Shown here piece by piece: positions 15,541-23,508 of a DNA stretch of 64,000 nucleotides. How positions within the stretch are numbered: the stretch's first letter is position 1; every line of letters starts with the position of its first letter. Under the pieces are notes generated by a model. The model saw only the letters and a program-made list of their open reading frames with translations. It was not told the origin of the DNA and made no database searches. Origin of the DNA: Mycobacterium sp. MBM (GTDB lineage: Bacteria > Actinomycetota > Actinomycetes > Mycobacteriales > Mycobacteriaceae); assembly GCA_021648845.1 (NCBI GenBank), contig JAKJHY010000011.1:62001-126000 (forward strand). The letters are read 5' to 3'. The position numbers and the translations under genes were made by a program.

Positions 15541-17111
15541 ACATGAAACTGACGGTGCAGGGCTGGCAGAACCTGGTGCTCGCGGTCCTGGGCACGGCGG
15601 TACTGGCCTGCTCGATCGCCGCCACCATCCTGGTGGGCCAGGCGGACAAGGTGTCCAACCAACTGCGCGACGGCGTTCAGCCGGCCCGCATCGCCGCCTA
15701 TCAACTTCAGGCCGCACTGCGCGACCAGGAAACCGCGGTTCGCGGGTACCTGCTCACCGCCGACCCCCGGTTCCTCGATCCGTACCGCGACGGCCGTAGC
15801 GCGGAAGCCGCTGCCGCCGAACAGATCCGGCAGAGCGTTGCCGGCAACGACGAACTTCTCGCCGACCTGAACGGTATCGAGGCGGCCGCGACCGTGTGGC
15901 GCGACGAGTACGCCGATCCGCTGATCGGCGGCGCCCTCCCGACCGGGCGGGCCGCCGACGCGAGCGCCAACGAGGGCCGCATGCTCTTCGACCGGCTGCG
16001 CGCTCTGTTCACCGCCCAGAACGACCACCTCAGCCAGGCCCGCGACAAGGGGTTGGCCCATCTGGAGGAGATCCGGGGCTGGCGGGACGCGGTCATGGTC
16101 GCGATGATCCTGACGTTCGTGGTCACCGCGGTGCTGCTGGCGGTGGTGATGCGCAACGCCGTCACCCGCCCGCTGTCGGCCTTGGCCGCCGCGTGCCGGC
16201 GGATCACCGAGGGCAACTTCGGCGAACGCATCATTCCCCGCGGCCCCAGCGATATCCGCGCCATCGGCGCCGACGTCGAAGATATGCGCCAACGCATCGT
16301 CGACGAGCTGGAGATCTCCCGTTCCGCGCGGGCCGCCCTCGACGAACAGGCCGACGAACTGCGTCGGTCCAACGCCGAGCTCGAACAGTTCGCCTACGTC
16401 GCCTCCCACGATCTGCAGGAACCGCTGCGCAAGGTCGCGTCCTTCTGTCAGCTGCTGGAGCGCCGCTACGGCGACAAACTCGACGAACGCGGTATCGAGT
16501 ACATCGGCTTTGCCGTGGACGGCGCCAAGCGGATGCAGGTGCTGATCAACGATCTGCTCACCTTCTCCCGGGTCGGTCGGCTCAACGCGATGACCACCGA
16601 GGTCGATCTCGACGCGGTCGTCCGGGCGGCCATGAACAATCTGACCACCGCCATCGACGAGACCGGCGCCGAGATCGTGCTGCCCGCCGAACCGCTGCCC
16701 CATATCGACGGGGACCCCACCTTGCTGGCGATGGTGTGGCAGAACCTGATCGGCAACGCGGTGAAATTCCACCGCGACGCCGTGGCGCCGCGCATCGTGA
16801 TCGAATGCGCTGCGGGCACCGGTGAGCATGCCGACATGCATCTGTTCACGGTCAGCGACAATGGAATCGGTATCGGCGAGGAGTTCGTCGACAAGGTCTT
16901 CGTCATCTTTCAACGACTGCACGGGCGCGATTCCTACAGCGGCACCGGTATCGGCCTGGCGTTGTGCAAGAAGATCATCGAGTATCACGGCGGAACGATC
17001 TGGATCGACACCGCCTACACCGACGGCACGCGATTCAAGTTCACCCTGCCGGCCACCCCGACCACCGCGCCCGACATGGCCGCACAACCCCAGCTGGAAG
17101 GAAGCACGTGA
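15537..17111 (+). CDS. CHASE3-HAMP sensor histidine kinase
   Basis: A 524-residue membrane sensor kinase. Transmembrane helix 1 is at about 14-36; an extracytoplasmic CHASE3-like domain covers about 40-180 (AAYQLQAALRDQETAVRGYL is characteristic); helix 2 is at about 185-207; then a HAMP linker, a dimerisation domain with phospho-acceptor His near 291 (VASHDLQEPLRKV), and an ATPase domain with WQNLIGNAVKFH, VSDNGIGIG and GTGIGLALCKKI. The DLQEPLRKV form of the H-box is that of cyanobacteriochrome/phytochrome-class kinases, which pair with small Rcp-type receivers such as the next gene. No photosensory domain is present. GTG 15537 overlaps the phosphatase stop (GTGA); ATG 15543 is a close alternative. 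The signal sensed outside the membrane is unknown. Confidence 0.9.
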   Translation: MNMKLTVQGWQNLVLAVLGTAVLACSIAATILVGQADKVSNQLRDGVQPARIAAYQLQAALRDQETAVRGYLLTADPRFLDPYRDGRSAEAAAAEQIRQSVAGNDELLADLNGIEAAATVWRDEYADPLIGGALPTGRAADASANEGRMLFDRLRALFTAQNDHLSQARDKGLAHLEEIRGWRDAVMVAMILTFVVTAVLLAVVMRNAVTRPLSALAAACRRITEGNFGERIIPRGPSDIRAIGADVEDMRQRIVDELEISRSARAALDEQADELRRSNAELEQFAYVASHDLQEPLRKVASFCQLLERRYGDKLDERGIEYIGFAVDGAKRMQVLINDLLTFSRVGRLNAMTTEVDLDAVVRAAMNNLTTAIDETGAEIVLPAEPLPHIDGDPTLLAMVWQNLIGNAVKFHRDAVAPRIVIECAAGTGEHADMHLFTVSDNGIGIGEEFVDKVFVIFQRLHGRDSYSGTGIGLALCKKIIEYHGGTIWIDTAYTDGTRFKFTLPATPTTAPDMAAQPQLEGST

Positions 17112-17554
17112 GCTACCCCGACGAAACCCGAGCGATCGACATCCTGCTCGTCGAGGACGATCCCGGTGACGAACTGATCACCCGGGAAGCGTTCGAGCAC
17201 AACAAGATCAAGAACAATCTGCACGTTGCGCACGACGGCGAGGAAGGCCTGGACTTCCTGTACCGGCGCGGCAAGTTCGCCGATGCGCCGCGGCCCGACC
17301 TGATCCTGCTGGACCTCAACCTGCCCAAGTACGACGGCAGGCAGCTGTTGGAGCAGATCAAGTCCGATGACAACCTGAGCCTCATCCCGATCGTCGTGCT
17401 CACCACCTCGTCGGCCGAGGAGGACATCTTGCGCAGCTACAAGCTGCACGCCAACGCGTACGTCACCAAGCCGGTGGACCTCGACCAATTCATGAGCGCG
17501 GTGCGCCAGATCGACGAGTTCTTCGTTCAGGTGGTGCGGTTACCGCAGTTCTGA
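17108..17554 (+). CDS. Single-domain (Rcp1-like) response regulator
   Basis: A 148-residue stand-alone receiver. The acidic pocket is VEDDPGDE (15-22), the phospho-acceptor Asp is residue 69 in LILLDLNLPKYDG, and the TTSS and KPVD segments complete the switch. The loop LYRRGKFADAPRPD between beta-3 elements is typical of Rcp1-class receivers that work with phytochrome-like kinases. No output domain exists, so it must act by protein contact or as a phosphate shuttle or sink. GTG 17108 overlaps the kinase stop and GGAAGGAAG precedes it. Its last 28 nt overlap the convergent anti-sigma gene. Confidence 0.9.
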   Translation: MSYPDETRAIDILLVEDDPGDELITREAFEHNKIKNNLHVAHDGEEGLDFLYRRGKFADAPRPDLILLDLNLPKYDGRQLLEQIKSDDNLSLIPIVVLTTSSAEEDILRSYKLHANAYVTKPVDLDQFMSAVRQIDEFFVQVVRLPQF

Positions 17555-17973
17555 GCGATGTGGCGCCACTGCAGCCGCACCTCGGTGCCCGCCACGGTGG
17601 GGTCGATCTCGGCGTGATCGCTCAGCGCCCGCATCAACGGGATGCCGCGGCCGCGGGCCGGATTGTCGATGTCGTCGGTCTTGGTCAGCCAGTGCCCTTC
17701 GTCGGTGACCGTCACGGTCAGCACGGCGGCGGTGTCGTCGTAGTCGGCGCGCACATGCATCGGACCGGGCTGGGGGGCATCGACGTAGGCGAACTCGGAC
17801 GCGTTGGCCAGCGCTTCGTAGACGGCCAGCAGCACATCGCTGGACTTCTCCGGGTCCAGTGCGAAGTTCTGCTGCAGCCACTCGGCTAGTTCTTGCCGAA
17901 TCTGGGCTGCCCGCTCAGCCCCGGCGATCACGCCGATCTTTGCGAATGTTGCGGAATCGCCTTGCTCTGTCAT
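17527..17973 (-). CDS. RsbW-like anti-sigma factor serine kinase (HATPase_c_2)
   Basis: A 148-residue GHKL ATPase-fold protein. The N-box is VYEALANASEFAYVD (about 68-82), the G1 box TVTDEGHW (near 105) and the G2 box ARGRGIPLMRAL (near 122). Proteins of this kind bind a SigF/SigB-family sigma factor and inactivate it, and also phosphorylate a STAS antagonist to free themselves. The neighbouring STAS gene (18007) on the same strand is the obvious partner and the REC-PP2C protein at 14332 the likely reversing phosphatase. No sigma factor gene lies in the cluster, so the target is encoded elsewhere. The 3' end overlaps the receiver gene by 28 nt. Confidence 0.85.
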   Translation of the reverse strand: MTEQGDSATFAKIGVIAGAERAAQIRQELAEWLQQNFALDPEKSSDVLLAVYEALANASEFAYVDAPQPGPMHVRADYDDTAAVLTVTVTDEGHWLTKTDDIDNPARGRGIPLMRALSDHAEIDPTVAGTEVRLQWRHIAQNCGNRTT

Positions 17974-18006
17974 GTCGACGTGCTGGCTACCCGTTTGCCG
18001 GCGTTT

Positions 18007-18369
18007 CTAACGCTGCAGGGCGGCCAGGGCCTCGTCGAGCGTCGCGAACAGGTCCAGCACATCGGCGATCCCCACCAACTTGAGCGGCCTGCTGGTGGCG
18101 GGACCGTCCGCGACGACGACGAGTTTCACGGCGGGAGCGAGGTCGCCGTGCGCGGCGACCAGCACACCCATGCCGGCCGATGCCAGGAATTCGACGGCGG
18201 TGAAGTCGACGACGACGGCCGAGGGCGCGGTCTCGGCGGCCGAGCTGATCGCCGCCTCCAGTTTGGGCGCGGTGATCATGTCCACGGTGCCGGCGACCGA
18301 CACGACGCTGATATCGCCGACCCGGTTCTGTTTGATGTCTCCGTCGGCCGCTGCTGGCTCGCTGCTCAT
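18007..18369 (-). CDS. STAS-domain anti-anti-sigma factor (SpoIIAA/RsbV-like)
   Basis: A 120-residue STAS protein with VAGTVDMITAPKLEAAI (about 25-41) and the phosphorylation loop VEFLASAGMGVL, where Ser64 is the expected target of the adjacent RsbW-like kinase. In its unphosphorylated form it would bind the anti-sigma factor and release the sigma factor. ATG 18369 is chosen because GGGAGGAACG immediately precedes it; an in-frame start 21 nt upstream would cover that ribosome-binding site. It lies first in a two-gene unit with the anti-sigma gene (33 nt gap). Confidence 0.88.
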   Translation of the reverse strand: MSSEPAAADGDIKQNRVGDISVVSVAGTVDMITAPKLEAAISSAAETAPSAVVVDFTAVEFLASAGMGVLVAAHGDLAPAVKLVVVADGPATSRPLKLVGIADVLDLFATLDEALAALQR

Positions 18370-18396
18370 CGTTCCTCCCACCTCACGCACCCGGGA

Positions 18397-19614
18397 TTAG
18401 CTGTGTGTCGAGGACACACAGACCAGATCCTGGTCCCGGGCTACCCCATCGTAGTCACGTCGCCGGGTATGGCTGATCTCCGACGCGATGACCGCGACCA
18501 GGATGGACACCGCGGCGGCGGCCAGCAGCACCGCCACCCCGTGCGGGAGCGCGGCGGCACCGATCAGCGGCGCGATCGAGATCCCGACGTACATCGCCGT
18601 CGAGTACCACGCCAACGCGATGTTTGCGTAGCGGGCATCGATGAGTGCGAGCCGGTACTGGATGGCCACCGAGGCCGCGAATCCGGCGATCCCGGACAGC
18701 GCGAACACCAGGGCGGTCGCCACGAAGGATCCATGCGCGGCAATGAGCGATACGAAGGCGACCGCCTGTGCGGCCAGCACGATCTGCAGGGTGCGACGGC
18801 TGCCGATGCGGTCGGCCAGGCGCCCGCCCACCACGTTTCCGATGACGCCGGCCACGCCGTAGGCGAGCAGCAGGATCGCCAGCCGCTTGTGGTCGCCGCC
18901 GGTGGCGTCGTGGGTGATCACGGCGCTGAAGATGTAGACCATGTTGAACGCCAGCGTCATCAGCAGGGAGGCGGCGATGGCGAAGACGATGCGCGGGTCG
19001 CGCAGCGCGACGGCGCGCGACCGAAGGTCCACCGCAGCGCTTCGCGGGACCTCGCGCACCACCAGCAGCAGCGCCGGTGCCAGCGCAGCGGCCAGCCCTG
19101 CCAGCACCGACAGTGGCAGGCGCCAGCCACCGATATCGGCCAGTGCGGTGCCGATCGGGGAACCGACCGCCATCGCCAGGGTGAAGCCCATTCCGACCAG
19201 CGCGATGGCGCGGCCGCGCTGGGGCAGCGCCACCATCACCGGCGCGGCGGCGATCGCCGAGGGCACCAGCGCAGCACCGCCGACGGCGGCGATGACCCGT
19301 CCCGCGGTGAACACGGTGAAGCTGTCGGCCGCCGCGGCCAGGAAGGTGCCTCCGGCGATGAGTACCAAGCCCGCCGCCATCACGCGTTCCGGGCGGACCC
19401 GGCCGCAGATCACCGATACCAGCGGGGACGCGACGGCCACCACGATGGCGTAGATGGAGATGGAGTAGCCGATGGTGGCGGGCCCGACGCCGAGTGTGTG
19501 GGCGATCTGCGGCAGTACCCCGGCGATGACGAAGGCATTGGTGGCCACGACGAACAGCCCGAGCGCCAACAGACCGAGCCGCAGTGCGCTTGCCCGGGCC
19601 AGCCTCACCCGCAC
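18397..19614 (-). CDS. Major facilitator superfamily (DHA1-type) exporter
   Basis: A 405-residue protein with 12 predicted membrane helices. Helix 1 is LGLLALGLFVVATNAFVIAG; the conserved loop 2-3 region is ICGRVRPERVMAAG; and TLAMAVGSPIGTALADIGGW resembles the motif C region of drug/H+ antiporters. The organisation is typical of DHA1 drug or arabinose-type efflux proteins. The start is a GTG. It faces no dedicated regulator; the neighbours (STAS gene downstream, MGMT upstream on the same strand) give no hint of substrate. The last codons encode a perfect stem-loop, possibly a terminator. Confidence 0.85.
   Translation of the reverse strand: MRVRLARASALRLGLLALGLFVVATNAFVIAGVLPQIAHTLGVGPATIGYSISIYAIVVAVASPLVSVICGRVRPERVMAAGLVLIAGGTFLAAAADSFTVFTAGRVIAAVGGAALVPSAIAAAPVMVALPQRGRAIALVGMGFTLAMAVGSPIGTALADIGGWRLPLSVLAGLAAALAPALLLVVREVPRSAAVDLRSRAVALRDPRIVFAIAASLLMTLAFNMVYIFSAVITHDATGGDHKRLAILLLAYGVAGVIGNVVGGRLADRIGSRRTLQIVLAAQAVAFVSLIAAHGSFVATALVFALSGIAGFAASVAIQYRLALIDARYANIALAWYSTAMYVGISIAPLIGAAALPHGVAVLLAAAAVSILVAVIASEISHTRRRDYDGVARDQDLVCVSSTHS
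18401..18421. terminator. Perfect 9-bp stem-loop at the 3' end of the MFS gene
   Basis: CTGTGTGTC, GAG, GACACACAG form a perfect hairpin inside the last codons of the MFS gene, immediately before its stop. There is no T-tract. It may terminate MFS transcription before the STAS gene, or serve as a protein-binding dyad ahead of the STAS gene. Confidence 0.4.
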
Positions 19615-19666
19615 CTCACCTCTCGAAGAATTGGTACCTCAGCGTACCCGGTGCGCCGGTCGGGAC

Positions 19667-20260
19667 TCAGGCCGCCTCCAGTTCGAGCAGCGTCGCCTTG
19701 GCGATCGCTCCGCCGGCGTACTGGCCGATCGACCCGTCGGTGCGCACCACCCGGTGACACGGGATCACCAGGGGCAGCGGATTGCGCGCGCACGCACTGC
19801 CCACCGCCCGCACCGCCTTGGGGCTGCCGACCGCGGCCGCGATGTCGGCATAGCTGGCTCGCTGGCCGTACTCGATGAGCCGTAATCGTTCGACGACCTC
19901 GCGCCGGAAGCCGTCGGCCAGACGCAGATCCAGGGCGAGGTCGAATTGGGTGCGCCGGCGGTCGAGGTACTCGTCGATCTCGGCCACCGCGGCGTCGAGC
20001 CGGCCCGGCGCCCGCAGTACCCGCGGGCTGATCCGCTGTGCGAGCATTCCGAGCTCGGCCTCGATCGCGCTCTGGTCGAGGTAGGCCACCCGCACCAGGC
20101 CGACCGGCGTCGCGGCCAGCAGCAGCCGGCCGACGACGGTGTCGTGGGTCCGGTACGCCACATCGAGCAGGTCGGCGTCGTCTGCGGCCCGCTCGAGGCG
20201 GGTGTGCAGCCGGGCCAGGGTCGCGGCGTCGGCGCCGATGCTGTCGAAGAGCTCGGTCAT
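19667..20260 (-). CDS. Methylated-DNA-protein-cysteine methyltransferase (O6-methylguanine repair)
   Basis: A 197-residue MGMT. The C-terminal DNA-binding and alkyl-acceptor domain covers about 115-197, with the RASYADIAAAVGSPKAVRAV recognition helix and the acceptor cysteine at residue 168 in VIPCHRVV. The N-terminal half is the ribonuclease-H-like domain normal for Ogt/MGMT proteins. It removes alkyl groups from O6 of guanine in a suicide reaction. ATG 20260 overlaps the stop of the ECF sigma gene (ATGA); the longer frame that reads through the sigma gene is not used. The tight coupling to a sigma factor suggests both are part of one response, perhaps to alkylation. Confidence 0.92.
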   Translation of the reverse strand: MTELFDSIGADAATLARLHTRLERAADDADLLDVAYRTHDTVVGRLLLAATPVGLVRVAYLDQSAIEAELGMLAQRISPRVLRAPGRLDAAVAEIDEYLDRRRTQFDLALDLRLADGFRREVVERLRLIEYGQRASYADIAAAVGSPKAVRAVGSACARNPLPLVIPCHRVVRTDGSIGQYAGGAIAKATLLELEAA

Positions 20261-20727
20261 GGTTGCTCCTTGAGGTAGGTGGTGCGCAGCGTCTTGAGGC
20301 CATCGGCGGCGGCGCGGCGGGCGGCGGCGGCAGAGCCACCGAGCAGATCCGCGATCTCGGCGTACGGCAAACCGCCCACGTAGCGGTAGGCCAGGGTGCG
20401 GCGTTGTTTGTCCGGCAGGGCTGCCAGCGCCGACCACAGGTCGGGGTCGTGATGATCGGTGTGCCCGGCGTCGGGGACGGCGTAGACCGGCGCGGGCGCC
20501 CGGGACACTGCGCGACCGATATCGATGGCCTTGCGGTGCGCGATGGTCACCAGCCAGGCCTCGACATTGGCCTCCTCGTCCAGCTGCGGATACGCCTTCA
20601 GCGCGGACAGGAAAGTCTCCGACCAGGCGTCCTCGGCGTCGGTCGGGCCGACGACCGCCCGGCACACCCGCAGCACCATCGCGCCGTACTCGGTCACGAT
20701 GTCCTCGAACGGCCGTCCCACAGTCAC
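20257..20727 (-). CDS. ECF-type RNA polymerase sigma factor
   Basis: A 156-residue sigma-70-family protein. Region 2 is at about 8-75 (FEDIVTEYGAMVLRVCRAVV, DAWSETFLSALKAYP, EAWLVTIAHRKAIDI). Region 4 is at about 95-150 (LAALPDKQRRTLAYRYVGGLPY, AEIADLLGGSAAAARRAAAD). Region 4 has an alanine-rich recognition helix without the usual VKSRL-type sequence. No anti-sigma gene is adjacent; instead the gene is fused by an ATGA overlap to an MGMT. It diverges from the thiolase gene across 82 bp. Its promoter target is unknown. Confidence 0.87.
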   Translation of the reverse strand: MTVGRPFEDIVTEYGAMVLRVCRAVVGPTDAEDAWSETFLSALKAYPQLDEEANVEAWLVTIAHRKAIDIGRAVSRAPAPVYAVPDAGHTDHHDPDLWSALAALPDKQRRTLAYRYVGGLPYAEIADLLGGSAAAARRAAADGLKTLRTTYLKEQP

Positions 20728-20797
20728 ATTGTGTAGACGCCGCGGCGGGCCGGAACGTGAGATACCGCGTTCACCCGACTCACTCTCTTAGTTGTAG

Positions 20798-20803
20798 TAG
20801 CGT
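20798..20803 (+). promoter_or_regulatory. -10 element for leaderless thiolase start
   Basis: TAGCGT is followed by 6 nt and ATG 20810, and no ribosome-binding site is present. Spacing fits transcription starting at the ATG. Confidence 0.5.
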
Positions 20804-20809
20804 CGGGGT

Positions 20810-22024
20810 ATGGGCGCCGACGTGTGGATCCTGGGCGGGTACCAGAGCGACTACGCGCGCAACCTGCAGCGCGAGGGCCACGATCTGGCCGATCTGACCG
20901 CCGAGGCGGTCCGCGAAACCCTCGCCGCGGCCCACACACCGGCGACCGAGATCGGTGTCATCCACGTCGCCAACGCCTTCGGTGAACTGTTCGCCACCCA
21001 GGGCCACCTGGGAGCGATGCCGGCCACCGTCGAACCCTCGCTGTGGGACGTCCCGGCCTCCCGACACGAGGCGGCCTGCGCGTCCGGCAGTGTCGCCACC
21101 CTGGCCGCCATCGCCGATCTGCGCTCCGGCGCCTACGACAGCGCACTGGTCATCGGGGTGGAACTGGAGAGAACGGTGCCCGGCGATGTTGCCGCCGCCT
21201 ACCTCGGGGCGGCGGCGTGGACCGGGCACGAGGGCGCCGACGCCAAGTTCATGTGGCCGTACATGTTCGGCCGCGTCGCCGACGAGTACGACCGCCGGTA
21301 CGGACTCGACGACGCACACCTGGACGCGATCGCACGACTGAACTACACCAACGCGCGCGTCAACCCGAATGCCCAAACCCGTGGCTGGGAGCTCGACACC
21401 TCGTCGAACCCGGTGGTGGAGGGCCGGATCCGCCGCCTGGACTGCAGCCAGATGACCGACGGCGGCGCCGGGGTGGTGCTGGTCAACGACACCTATCTGC
21501 GCGCCCACCCGACGGCCCGCCCGCTCGGGCGGATCGACGGCTGGGGCCACCGCACCGTCGGCCTGGGCCTGCAGCAGAAACTGGACCGCTCACGCGCCGA
21601 TCCCCGAAACGAATACGTGCTACCGCATGTGCGCGGCGCGGCACTGGATGCGTTCACCCGCGCCGGCATCGGTGTCGACGATCTCGACGGTGTCGAGGTG
21701 CACGACTGTTTCACCCCGAGTGAGTATCTCGCCATCGACCACATCGGGTTGACCGGGCCGGGCGAATCGTGGAAGGCCATCGAGAACGGCGAGATCGAAA
21801 TCGGCGGCCGGCTGCCAGTGAACCCGAGCGGCGGGCTGATCGGCGGCGGGCATCCCGTCGGGGCCAGCGGCATCCGGATGCTGCTCGACGCCGCCAAACA
21901 GGTCAGCGGTACCGCCGGCGCCTATCAGGTCGACGGCGCGAAAACGTTCGGCACCTTGAACTTCGGTGGCAGCACCGCCACCACCGTCAGCTTCGTCGTG
22001 GGTTCCGCCAAGGAGGTCCTGTGA
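20810..22024 (+). CDS. Thiolase-family acetyl/keto-acyl-CoA thiolase or SCP-x-like protein (Rv0914c-like)
   Basis: A 404-residue thiolase-fold protein. The nucleophilic cysteine is residue 90 in EAACASGS; the catalytic histidine is in EVHDCFTPSE near 305; and the GGGHPVGASG loop is near 346. The HDCF form is that of the SCP-x/non-decarboxylating lipid-transfer thiolase subgroup rather than classical FadA, which has the C-terminal CxG motif; the C-terminus here reads FGGSTATT instead, so the proton-shuttling second cysteine is missing. It would cleave or condense acyl-CoA chains, perhaps branched ones. It overlaps the carotenoid oxygenase gene by 4 nt, the same pair as Rv0914c-Rv0913c. A TAGCGT -10 is 6 nt before the ATG. 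Confidence 0.88.
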   Translation: MGADVWILGGYQSDYARNLQREGHDLADLTAEAVRETLAAAHTPATEIGVIHVANAFGELFATQGHLGAMPATVEPSLWDVPASRHEAACASGSVATLAAIADLRSGAYDSALVIGVELERTVPGDVAAAYLGAAAWTGHEGADAKFMWPYMFGRVADEYDRRYGLDDAHLDAIARLNYTNARVNPNAQTRGWELDTSSNPVVEGRIRRLDCSQMTDGGAGVVLVNDTYLRAHPTARPLGRIDGWGHRTVGLGLQQKLDRSRADPRNEYVLPHVRGAALDAFTRAGIGVDDLDGVEVHDCFTPSEYLAIDHIGLTGPGESWKAIENGEIEIGGRLPVNPSGGLIGGGHPVGASGIRMLLDAAKQVSGTAGAYQVDGAKTFGTLNFGGSTATTVSFVVGSAKEVL

Positions 22025-23508
22025 ACACCGATCTGGTCGCCAAGTTCGCGTCCACCCTGCCCCCGGACGACGATCACCCCTACCGCACCGGCCCCTGGCG
22101 ACCGCAGACCAGCGAATGGGACGCCGAGGACCTGGCCGCCATCGAGGGCGAGATCCCGACCGATCTCGACGGGGTGTACCTGCGCAACACCGAGAACCCG
22201 CTGCATCCGGCGTTCAAGGCGTACCACCCGTTCGACGGCGACGGCATGCTGCACATCGTCGGATTCCGGGACGGAAAGGCCAACTACCGCAACAGGTTCG
22301 TGCGCACCGACGGCTTTCTGGCCGAGAACGAGGCCGGCGGCCCGCTGTGGCCCGGTATCGCCGAACCGGTGGAGTGGGCCAAGCGCGACCACGGGTGGGG
22401 CGCGCGCACCCTGATGAAGGACGCGTCGAGCACCGATGTCGCCGTACACCGCGGCGTCGCGCTGAGCAGTTTCTATCAGTGCGGCGACCTATACCGTGTC
22501 GACCCGTACAGCGGTCAGACCTTGGGCAAGCAGGATTGGGTGCCCGCCGGACTGGGTGTCTCGGCGCACCCGAAGGTCGACGATGCCACCGGCGAAATGT
22601 TGTTCTTCAACTACGGCAAGGACGCCCCCTACCTGCATTATGGGGTGGTCGACGAGGCCAATGCCCTGGTGCACTACGTCGGTGTCGAACTGCCCGGGCC
22701 GCGGCTGCCGCACGATATGGCCTTCACCGAGAACTACGTCATTCTCAACGACTTTCCGCTGTTCTGGGATGCCGAGTTCCTCAAACACAACGCGCACATC
22801 CCGCGGCTGCACCGCGACCTGCCGTCCCGGTTCGCGGTGCTGCCGCGCCGCGGCGGGCCCGGCGATGTGTTGTGGTTCGAGGCCGAGACCACCTACGTGC
22901 TGCACTTCACCAACGCCTACGAGGACGGCGACGAGATCGTGCTGGACGGATTCTTCCAGGGCGACCCCGAACCCACCGAGGGCTTCGATAACGGGATGAA
23001 CCCCAAGTGGCAGCGCATCTTCCGCGGCTTATCGCTGGACGGGATGCAGACCAGGCTGCACCGCTGGCGGTTCAACCTGGTCACCGAGCAGACCCGGGAG
23101 GAGCAGTTGACCGACAGCATCACCGAGTTCGGGATGATCAACTCCGGCTACGCCGGGCGCCCCTACCGCTACACCTACGCCGCCACCGGCAAGCCCGGCT
23201 GGTTCCTGTTCGACGGCCTGGTCCGCCACGACCTGCACACCGGCTCCGAGCAGCGATTCGCCTTCGGTGGCGGCGTGTACGGCAGCGAGACGGCGATGGC
23301 GCCGCGCGTCGGCAGCCGGGGTGAGGACGACGGATACCTGATCACCCTGACCACCGATATGAACGCCGACGCGTCCTATTGCCTGGTGTTCGACGCGGCC
23401 CGGGTGTCCGACGGCCCGGTGTGCAAACTGGCGCTGCCCGAACGGATCTCCAGCGGCACACACAGCACCTGGGCATCCGGTGCGGAGCTGCGGCGCTGGC
23501 ACGGGTGA
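22021..23508 (+). CDS. Carotenoid cleavage oxygenase family dioxygenase (Rv0913c-like)
   Basis: A 495-residue non-heme iron dioxygenase of the carotenoid/stilbene oxygenase family. The four iron-binding histidines of the seven-bladed propeller can be placed in SAHPK (near 183), LPHDMAF (near 231), YVLHFTNAYE (near 295) and GTHSTWA (near 481). N-terminal features VYLRNTENPL and HPFDGDGMLH are also typical. It would cleave a conjugated double bond of a carotenoid, apocarotenoid or stilbene-like molecule to aldehydes. The GTG start overlaps the thiolase stop, and the gene itself overlaps the HxlR regulator by 4 nt, giving a three-gene operon. The substrate is not established. Confidence 0.9.
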   Translation: MNTDLVAKFASTLPPDDDHPYRTGPWRPQTSEWDAEDLAAIEGEIPTDLDGVYLRNTENPLHPAFKAYHPFDGDGMLHIVGFRDGKANYRNRFVRTDGFLAENEAGGPLWPGIAEPVEWAKRDHGWGARTLMKDASSTDVAVHRGVALSSFYQCGDLYRVDPYSGQTLGKQDWVPAGLGVSAHPKVDDATGEMLFFNYGKDAPYLHYGVVDEANALVHYVGVELPGPRLPHDMAFTENYVILNDFPLFWDAEFLKHNAHIPRLHRDLPSRFAVLPRRGGPGDVLWFEAETTYVLHFTNAYEDGDEIVLDGFFQGDPEPTEGFDNGMNPKWQRIFRGLSLDGMQTRLHRWRFNLVTEQTREEQLTDSITEFGMINSGYAGRPYRYTYAATGKPGWFLFDGLVRHDLHTGSEQRFAFGGGVYGSETAMAPRVGSRGEDDGYLITLTTDMNADASYCLVFDAARVSDGPVCKLALPERISSGTHSTWASGAELRRWHG

